Shown here in pieces: positions 55,921 through 64,000 of a stretch of DNA of 64,000 nucleotides. The DNA is taken from positions 868,001 through 932,000 of the forward strand of contig JAECYW010000022.1 of NCBI GenBank assembly GCA_023014335.1, given 5' to 3'. The notes under the pieces are model-generated. The model saw only the letters and a program-made list of their open reading frames with translations, was not told where the DNA came from and searched no databases. Both the position numbers and the translations under genes were made by a program. The DNA comes from Galerina marginata. Taxonomy: Eukaryota > Basidiomycota > Agaricomycetes > Agaricales > Galerinaceae. Positions within the stretch are counted from its first letter, which is position 1; the number at the start of each line of letters is the position of its first letter.

Positions 55921-56204
55921 GCGTGTGCACAGCTCTGAGTTTCCATAACCATAATTCATCCTCGAATCTAACCCGGGCGGTGGCTTGACTTGAAGGAAGA
56001 GAGCACCTCGTCTGCGCAAGAGGAGAAAACTAGCAACCGTTTCGGGTATCCTAGTCTAAGTTGGAGCTACGGTATGAACCGCAGTCGTGTCTTGGAGAAA
56101 GAACCATGAGGATAGCAAGAAAGGCAAAGATTTCCGAATTGGGTGGTTGGAAAATTTTGATCGTGAACGTGATCGGCTGTCGGGGCGAACTGCCGCGCTC
56201 GGGG

Positions 56205-58215
56205 GATCCGGGAAAGGCAAAAAAGCCGATGATGAGATTAGATTAGATTGACAGTGCGTTCCCCAACATTCATCGATATCGATGTCTAAGTTCTCTCTCT
56301 TTAGATCCACACTCTCGAACACCGATTCTATTAGTCCTGTCGTTCTTACAACCATCGGCAGCACTGAACAGCCCAGGTACTCCCCGGGCAGTGTCCAATT
56401 CGCTGAAGTCCTCTCAGGCCCCGGGTATCCAAGAGTCGTATTGTAGACTCTTCTGACCTGTTGATTCCTGAGACTCTTCATCTATACTGCTTTTCTGCAT
56501 TACTCTGGGCTGTACTTATGCGGCTGAGGCAGTGGTTTTCTCTGACGACCAGATCGCTAGCCGGTGTCAAACCCTTCCAACCCTCCAGACATTCTTTTCA
56601 CTGTCCGAGTCAATGACGCTTTTATGCCGACCCGCATCCATCATTGACGCCAACGCGGGTATCTCAGCGAGTTGGATATATACAACTCACGCGAATTTGA
56701 CGCCACTAAAGTTGAACGGAAGCAATATCGTTGCCTGCTGTCCGTGCAATAGTCTGAGCCCCGTCAAGTCCCATCGCTTCTAGGTCTAGGTCTGATTAGC
56801 CCAGATGTAGTCCATCTGAAATCTACCGCTAGACAAAGTCCTCCCAAGAACTCTTTAGTCTGAAGATTCTTTATCTTCATCGGTGAAATGTAAAATCTTT
56901 GAATGGGCCGCTCTGGGCTACGACCAGCCTATTGAGGTCGGTGGAAATTATTCTCCCCTCTCCTCTCTCTTCGTTCTGTCAATTTCCTATAGAAAAAGAA
57001 CCCCGGAGCTCGAATCCAAACCTCAGCCAATACCTCGTCCAGTACAGTATTCCTCCAGCCTTTCACCACAATGAATGTCCAAGTATCTCCTCAGTACCCT
57101 CGATCCAAAGTCATCTTGGATACTCTAGAGGTGCCGGAGATCGTAAGTACGGACCGCGACAACAATATCGTTGGCTTTTTGGAAGTTCTTCCGCAGGTGT
57201 GCCGGAACCAAGGTATGTAATACCATCCTCTCTTACTTCAACTGCTAAAGAATCCTCCAAATGAATATAAATTCCTCGTATTCGCGGTCTAGGATCTTAA
57301 ACGCGGGCGGCGCTTACCGATTTCATCCATGGCGAACACTTCATCCCCTAAGCAACTCGGCCACCATGCAGCCTGCGTCCCCGCACGTTTTATTGAGTAC
57401 CTCGTCTGCACCCGCATTGTCCCATTGTCGGAAAAACGTCAAAAAACCAATCCCAACTTATTAAACATCTTCGAACCTGATTGAAGAATATGGAGTCTGA
57501 TTCGAGCCAATCTGCGGGAATTGGCTCAAATATGTAAGGTTAATCTCTAGTCAGCTTCGAAGATGTTTAATAACTTTCGATATCTTTTTTGGCGATTTTC
57601 CGACAATTGACTCGAGGTGCAAAGGATACTTATTCTTATCTCGACATGGAGTCTGGCAGCTGGATGCCTAGTCTTAGGGCATCTCCTCATTGCTTCTTTT
57701 TGGCTGTTCATGGCCCACATCTTGGATTCTAATTCCTCATCTTTGTTCTCTTTCTTCAGTTCTCCCCCTTTGCTTTCTTCTTCGGCGATGCAGGGTTCAC
57801 GCCCAGTCAGAACCCTCCACACCACAAGAAGGTGTACAGAACGAACGCATATCATCCATTAAAACATGTACCTAAAAACATGACAGGTATCGATCTATGC
57901 GTTTAGAATTCCTTTTCACCAGTGTGAATGGTCGTTGAATGGACTGACTGCCCGGAGCATCAGCCTCCATTGATGCAGACCGTTTTCGTTGCCTACCTTC
58001 CGCTCCGAGTTAATGGACTCTGTATCCGCTCCATCATGTGCTCCATTCACCGTTCTGTAGACGCGCGAATGGGTCATGACCAAGCTATACTGGTCAGTGG
58101 CCCAGCACGCGTTCGTTGGAGTTGAGTTTGGGAATGCAGCCTGATCGAACGGATCAAGCCATGTTAACCAGCCGCTTCGTACATCCAAAATAAAGTCTCG
58201 TAATCCTTTCGTCTA
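56205..58215 (+). repeat. R unit 3a
   Basis: First module CAGCCCAG 56369-56376 / CTGGGCTG 56505-56512 with an internal AAGAGTC ... GACTCTT hairpin whose loop differs from other copies. Second module TAGCCCAGA 56797-56805 / TCTGGGCTA 56912-56920. After it, ATG at 57071 opens MNVQVSPQYPRSKVILDTLEVPEI before a GTAAGTACG donor, but other copies do not keep this frame. It is interrupted by a TIR element at 57425-57606. Confidence 0.65.
57425..57606. mobile_element. MITE-like element, 182 bp, with long terminal inverted repeats
   Basis: TTGTCGGAAAA at the left end is inverted at the right end (TTTTCCGACAA), and the arms remain similar over about 50 bp, meeting again at CATCTTCGAA / TTCGAAGATG. The related position in unit 1a near 2085 (CGCATTGACTCGG) lacks it. 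It has no coding capacity; the target duplication is unclear (ATTG is a candidate). Confidence 0.6.
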
Positions 58216-60530
58216 CTAGTAGCAATGTGAAGTTCCGGTCGTCTTGATAAATGCGTTAGAAGTTGACACTGCTGGCTTGTTTAGAGAATCCGCAGATCGG
58301 CAAAGATGAAAGCCGGCGGATAAGACCAGATTCATCACCACTTTCCCACTGCCCAACGCCCATCGATACGTATCTCTCTCTCGATCCACATGCTCGAACA
58401 TCGGCTCTACTTATTGGCCCTGCAGTTCTTACAACCATTGGATTTTGTCACAGCCCAGGTAGTCCTGAAGTGACCAGTTTACTGAAGGCCTCTTAACTTA
58501 TCCAAGAGTCGTCACATTGTCTTGGATTCTTAAGATCCTTCATCAGTGATGGCTATGCTTTTCTGGCACTACTCTGGGCTGTGCTCAACCTGCTCGGACA
58601 CCAATCCGGTGGATTATTTGGTTGGCTTTTAGATCGTAGCCGGTGTAGTAAATCTGTCTAATCTCTTCTGAAATTCTGTCCTCTTACTCGATCCGCACCC
58701 CTACCAACCAACGCGGGTGTGTACTCTACAATTCACCGAATTCAGTCGCGACTAAATCCAAACAGGGACATCGTCGTTTGTTTCTCGTGCGATAGCACCA
58801 TCGTTTTCCATCGCCTTTGGGCCCGACTCAAAACAGCCCAGACGTCATCCATCCACAATAAGATGAAGCCGGAACCTGAGAGCCGTTGGCTCTCTTTATT
58901 TTCAAGAATTCTTCATCTGCACATAATGGTGAATAGTGATCGCTCTGGGCTGCGATTCGCCTATCGAGGTCGGTGGAACATAATATTTCATGTTTCTTCC
59001 CTCCCCTTTGTTCGCTCCGTCAAGTTCCTATAAATAGTGGCACTACATAACCCTGTCTTAGGGCAGGACCTCGGATCCAATTCTAAACCACAGCTAATAC
59101 CTCATCCGCTTTAGCCTTTGCCACACTACGAACACCCAAGCACCTCCGCTGTACTGTACCCGTTGAAATTCAGTTGGGCCTGTACGAGAGGCTCTCTACC
59201 GTGTCTCTGTATGCTGGGGAAAGGCTGTAACAGTGTCATAACACCATGGGCATTATATTTGCTGGTATTTTGCACAACGAGGGCAGAGTCCACTTTTTTG
59301 CAGGTCATTCAGAGTGTTGCAAGCAAGGTGTGTAATAAATACGATCTTTTACCTGCTTATTTCACCAACGTTTGGATAAACTTATGGATTCCCAGTTTTC
59401 GAGGTATTGAAATGGCCAATGCGGATCCTGCCCTCTCTCCGGCCTACCACTCTGCTGAGGCTTAGTATCTCATATGCACCTCGCAAAGAAAGTCCCAGGA
59501 GTCCCATAAACTCTGGATGCTGGAGATACTTTCCCATCGCCCGGATCAATGTGGAAAGGCCGTGAAGTAGCGACAGGCTTGCGGATACATTGCCTTTCAT
59601 ACGCATGCTTGCGTTGTCTTTCTTCGTTCTTTTTCTGGTGCTCATATTTTCAATCTCGCTCTCTCTTTTTCTCCCTCTGTTTTCTTTTTTCTGTTGATGT
59701 TTTATCTTGGTCGTTGATCCAGATCAACACCAGCGTGCGTCCAATCCACTCGCGACTGTAACAAGTACTCGCCAACCATTTCTTCACTCCACTCCCTGAT
59801 GAGGTTATACAAAATGAACGAACGTGTCCCCGACCTACAACGCATATCTACACATATGCTCAGCCTGCACGCGTTCTCATTAGGTTGGCGCGTTATGGAG
59901 TGGTCTTATGGGATGGAAAATTTGTGTGGTAGCTGGCTGCTGGATGCCTAGTCTCAAGGCATCTGCCCATCGCTTTTTTTTGGCTGTTCATGGCCCGCAT
60001 CTTGGATTCTAATTCCTGATCTTTGTTCTCTTTCTTCAGTTCTCCCCCCTTGCTTTCTTCTTCGGCGATGCAGGTCCACGCCCCCTCAGAACCCGCCGCT
60101 CCACGAGAAGTTGTACAAAACAAACGCATAGCATCCACGCATTAAAGCATGCAACCGAATACATGTCAGCTATTGATCTGTGCGTTCTATAACGGGATAA
60201 TGTTTCCGTGGTGTGGACGGTCGCTGAATTGACGGACTGACCCGGGCGAGCCATCCAAGGACAACCTTCGTTACCAACTTCTGGCTCCGAGTTTATGTAC
60301 TTATCCGCTCCATGAGCTCCGTTCACCCGTTCTGTAAACGCAGAAATGGGCCGCAATCAAATTAGCTACACTAATCAGTGGCCCAGTGTGGGTTTCCCAA
60401 GATCGCAAGGAATGTAGCCTGATCAAACAAATCAAGCCAGGTTAACCAGCCGCCATGTACATCTAAAATAAAATCTTGTACAGTATTCCTATCGCATAGC
60501 AATTTATGAGAAGGCTAAACTATAAGTGAT
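58216..60530 (+). repeat. R unit 3b
   Basis: First module CACAGCCCAG 58449-58458 / CTGGGCTGTG 58574-58583; second module CAGCCCAGA 58834-58842 / TCTGGGCTG 58944-58952 with GAGAGCC-GTT-GGCTCTC inside; TATAAATA at 59029-59036. It is very similar to the next unit, about 2.3 kb away. Confidence 0.7.
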
Positions 60531-62560
60531 CGTCTTGAAAAGCGGTTAGATATCACAGGCGTGTTCATCATGGCTCTGCAGATCGGCGAAGAGGACAGCC
60601 GGCGGATAAGATTAGATCGAAAATGTTTCATCGACACTTTCCCACTGCCCAAGGCCCATCGATACGTTTCTTTCTCTCGATCCACATGCTCGAACATCGC
60701 TTCTACTTATTGGCCCTGCAGTTCTTACAACCATTGGATTTTGTCACAGCCCAGGTAGTCCTGAAGTGACCAGTTTACTGAAGGCCTCTCAACTTATCCA
60801 AGAGTTGTCAACTTTCCTTGGATTCTTGAGATCCTTCATCAGACTCGGAGACGTCCACAGTTTCTGGCACTACTCTGGGCTGTGCGCAACCTGCTTGGAC
60901 ATCAATCTGGTGGACTATTTGGCTGGCTGTAGACCATAGCCGGTGTAGTAATTCTCTCTAATCTCTTCTGAAATTCTGTTCTCTGACTCGATCCGCACCC
61001 TTGCCAACCAACGCCGGTGTGTACTCTACAGTTCACCGAATTCAGTCGCTGACGCGACTAAATCCAAACAGGGACGTCGTCGTTTTTTTCTCGTGCGATA
61101 GCACCATCTCGATTTCCATTGCCTTTGGGTCCGGCTCGAAACAGCCCAGACGTCATCCATCCACAATAAGATCAAGTCCTCTCTGGGAACCTGAGAGCGG
61201 TTGGCTCTCTTTATCTTTCCAAGGATTCCTCATCTGTACATATTGTGCTGTTCCGCGATCGCTCTGGGCTGCGATTCGCCTATCGAGGTCGGTGGAACAT
61301 AATATTTCATTTTTCTTCCCTCCCCTTTGTTCGCTCCGTCAAGTTCCTATAAATACGTAACCCTGTCTTAGGGCAGGACCTTGGATCGAATTCTAAACCA
61401 CAGCTAATACCTCATCCGCTGCGATACTCTTTAGCCTTTGCCACACGACGAACACCCAAGCACCTCCGCTGTACTGTACCCGTTGAAATCCAGTTGGGCC
61501 TGTACGAGAGGCGCTCTACCGTGTCTCTGTATGCTGGGGAAAGGCTGTAACAGTGTCATAACACCATGGGTATTATATTTGCTGGTATTTTGCACAACGA
61601 GAGCAGAATCCACTTTTTTGCAGGTCATTCAGAGTGTTGCAAGCCAGGTGTGTAATAAATACGATCTTTTTATCTGCTTATTTCACCGACCTTTGGATAA
61701 ACGTATGGATTCCCAGTTTTCGAGGTATTGAAATGGCCAATGCGGATCCTGCCCTCTCTCCGGCCTACCACTCTGCTGAGGCTTAGTATCTCATATGCAC
61801 CTCGCAAAGAAAGTCCCAGGAGTCCCATAAACTCTGGATGCTGGAGATACTTTCCCATCGCCCGGATCAATGTGGAAAGGCCGTGAAGTAGCGACAGGCT
61901 TGCAGATACCATACGCCTGTTTGCGTTGTCTTTCTTCGTTCTTTTCCTGGTGCTCATATTTGTGGGCTCGATTTCTTGCGCTTTCTTTGTCTTCTTTTTT
62001 CCTTTCTCTGTTGATTTTTTTCTCGGTCGTTGATACAGATCAACACTACCGTGTGTCCGATCTTTTCACACCCACTGCTCTTTGGCCAGTTCTTCGGCAA
62101 ACTCTCCACTTCATGTTGCACAAAACGAACGCATCCACGGCTTACAAGGCATATCTACATGTATGCCGAGCCTGCACGCGTTCTGAATGGCTTAACTGAC
62201 GCTGGAGTGGACAGTTGCTGGATGGACAGATTGGCCTGAGCTACTTTACCCCTTCCGCCCTCGCCCCAAGTTCCTGGTTCTCTAACTCCCCATCACGATC
62301 AAATTCGAGCTTTTTCTAAGATACGCACACATGGGCCAAAATTTACCAGGTGTTCTGGTCAGTGCTAGTGACCCAGCGTGCGTGCGTTGCTGCTCAAAAA
62401 GGATCGTGATTGAATGAATCAGTTTATGCTGGCCAGCCTATTTCCTGATACCTCGACAATAAAATTTCGCCTTCCTATCAGGCTTCAGCGATAACTACTT
62501 TTTGAAGGTCGTTTACCACGTTTGCGCCTCTGAATTACGGCCAGTTCAGATTAACAAATC
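60531..62560 (+). repeat. R unit 3c
   Basis: First module CACAGCCCAG 60745-60754 / CTGGGCTGTG 60875-60884; second module CAGCCCAGA 61142-61150 / TCTGGGCTG 61263-61271; TATAAATA at 61348-61355. The tail matches 47800-48060. A short piece of another leader and module, with an AGAGTAATCGACTCT hairpin, follows to about 62800. Confidence 0.7.
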
Positions 62561-62769
62561 ATTTGATAAGATTACATACATAAGTGTGAAATTGTGCTCA
62601 AGTAACATTACGCTCTTTCTTTTTCGACCTACGCTTTCCAACGTAACTTTCAATAACGATTCCATTGGCATTTCTGCTACATTCTATCCCGCCAGTTGTA
62701 TTTTATCGTGTCCCTTGAAAGACCCAGGTGGCCCGAGCGAATCCGAATTAAAAGAGTAATCGACTCTCT

Positions 62770-64000
62770 TTTTGGAGAGTCTTCGAGGATCCGTCATCCA
62801 TCATGACTGTCATCCGGTCCGTTACCGACATCCATGAGGATCGATGATGTGCAACACGACCTTCCTCATCCAGTTCGAGCGCAGCTTTTCCATGTCCACG
62901 ATGACGAACCTCGAGCGCGGGCTGACCCAGATGAGGTCGATCAAGACGATCCAGACACGGACCCAGACCCCAAAAACCACCTTCCTCCCCGAGCTCTTCA
63001 CCAGCATTAACACAGACAACTAAATCAACTTCGACGCCAGTACGCACTCAACAGGCTGTGTGCCCACACGCTCCTCCAGCACCTCTTCCTCCGTCTTATC
63101 TTTCGCTTCGAATTCCACGTCAACTAACTCCAGCCTCTAGTCCCACTGCCGGCAGTATATGCGCCTGCCCCGCTCGACCAAGAGCAAGCACATAACCACG
63201 CCTCAGATGACAGCCCTGTGTGGGTGTAGGTGTAGCGTAGGGTCGCCAGTTTTTCAGGTATCAAACCCGCCCCGCGTTCAAGCTCCCTCCGCCCGTCCCA
63301 TCCTGCGTCTCCTCAGACGACCCAGTCACCATGTCGCTCCTTCAGCTCAGCGTAGGCTCTGACATCAGCGGGTAGAGCCAGACGGGTCGTCGACCTCACC
63401 CATGTAGTCTGTGGAGGGGCTGAGGCCATCCCTGCTCCTGACGTCCGCTGGGGGAAATAAATATGCAAAGGCCCGATGTGTACTTTTGTGTGTATTTGTA
63501 CCAGCGCCGATCCGCGTAGCTGGTGTAGGCAAACCCAAGGCAAAATGAAGCCTATGCTAAGAGGAAGGGTGGCGAGCGTGAGGGCTGCGGCTGCAGGCTG
63601 GGGATGCTCGAACCCGAGCCCAAGCCTGAGCTCGACCTTAAAGCAGGGATCGGTGGACGTTTCAGGGACAGAAGGTGAGTGGGAAGCATTTTCCCGTGGT
63701 CACCGACGGCGTTATGCAAGCTGGGGAATAGCAACGACGGACGAGGGCGGGAGAGCGAGGCCGGGGGCCGGAGGGTTGGGTGAGGGAGACGCGTGGAGGA
63801 AAGTGGGACGGGGTTCGGTCGCGGTCGTGGCCGTTCTGAGTGGAGCTGCGCTGTTCTTGAACAAGTAAATTCGAAGCATCCTCCTCCGTCTGCCTCCGGT
63901 TCGTCAAGGCGACCTCAACTTGCACATGCGCCGTCGTGTTTGTCTTCGCCCCACCCCCACCCTAGCTCTTGTCCGCCTCGGCAGATGACTATGATGCGGC
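62770..64000 (-). pseudogene. Degenerate copy of the hypothetical gene, running off the window
   Basis: On the minus strand 63047-62790 reads TGVEVDLVV..., GEEGGFWGLG and a MRKV-like segment, matching GTGVEVGFLS, GGFWGLPPHLDG and MRKVVLRI of the 818-aa protein. The last bases of the window (minus strand CGCATCATAGTCATCTGCCG) match the segment coding HHSHLP near residue 80. Frameshifts separate the matching parts, so it is a pseudogene missing its 3' third; the 5' end lies outside. Confidence 0.7.

Noticed and set aside
57071..57143. Small conserved protein starting MNVQVSPQYPRSK in R units
   Set aside because: The homologous stretch in other units has a stop right after the ATG (1704) or frameshifts (44616, 59118, 61438).
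868..62560. R units as a CRISPR-like or simple satellite array
   Set aside because: Units are about 2 kb, divergent, in both orientations, and without short regular spacers.

Overview
The window looks like a repeat-rich, gene-poor stretch of a basidiomycete (Agaricomycetes) chromosome. The evidence is short GT-AG introns of about 43-60 nt, a Plavaka-type (CACTA-like) transposase of the kind expanded in mushrooms, a chromodomain Ty3/gypsy element, and three gene families typical of Agaricomycetes: a seven-transmembrane protein, an HNH-like protein and a Cdc24-like RhoGEF. No telomere repeat, tRNA, rRNA or CRISPR was seen. The mosaic of degenerate repeats would suit a subtelomeric or heterochromatic block, but that is inference.

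Layout. Positions 1-7035 are a base-for-base copy of 21203-28237: structured non-coding repeat units ('R units'), a piece of Plavaka transposase, and the 5' half of a gypsy element. The left copy breaks off inside pol at 7035 and is fused to a shred of an 818-aa-type hypothetical gene. Then follow a six-exon 7TM gene (7846-9097, minus), inverted R-unit debris, a gag-only LTR element (12609-14652), and a GC-rich 818-aa hypothetical gene (16285-18741) with a spacer holding two palindromic MITE-like insertions. The right copy of the 7-kb duplication carries the complete gypsy element (25167-32051, 371-bp LTRs, TSD AATAG), sitting in a roughly 51-nt intron of a dead Plavaka transposase (24778-33765). 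A gag-only Ty1/copia element (34241-35764, minus, identical 203-bp LTRs, TSD GGTTA), an HNH-like gene (37988-39338) and a second hypothetical paralogue (835 aa, 40185-42692) follow. From 43.7 kb to 62.6 kb there are tandem R units, interrupted by a solo LTR (45403-45805), a TIR element (57425-57606) and a divergent Cdc24-like gene without PB1 domain (52306-54351) lying between two direct repeats. The right end is a decayed minus-strand copy of the hypothetical gene running off the window.

How the parts work together. The gypsy element shows a coherent replication plan: TATA box, 11 transcript nucleotides complementary to the primer-binding site (Tf1-like self-priming), gag with a zinc knuckle, a canonical A AAA AAC slippery site exactly in gag frame with pol in the -1 frame, a C-terminal chromodomain, then two small unclassified ORFs of which the second has a zinc knuckle. 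It is probably disabled by TGA codons; of the four premature TGA codons I place in the gypsy element and its Plavaka host, three stand where the families have arginine, as CpG decay of CGA would give.

The most unusual non-coding signal is the R-unit family. Each module is bracketed by an inverted repeat (CAGCCCAG ... CTGGGCTG) whose arms change in a compensatory way between copies, with a hairpin inside, and it often lies upstream of a TATA box and a conserved splice pattern. This suggests a family of structured transcripts or a decayed multicopy gene.
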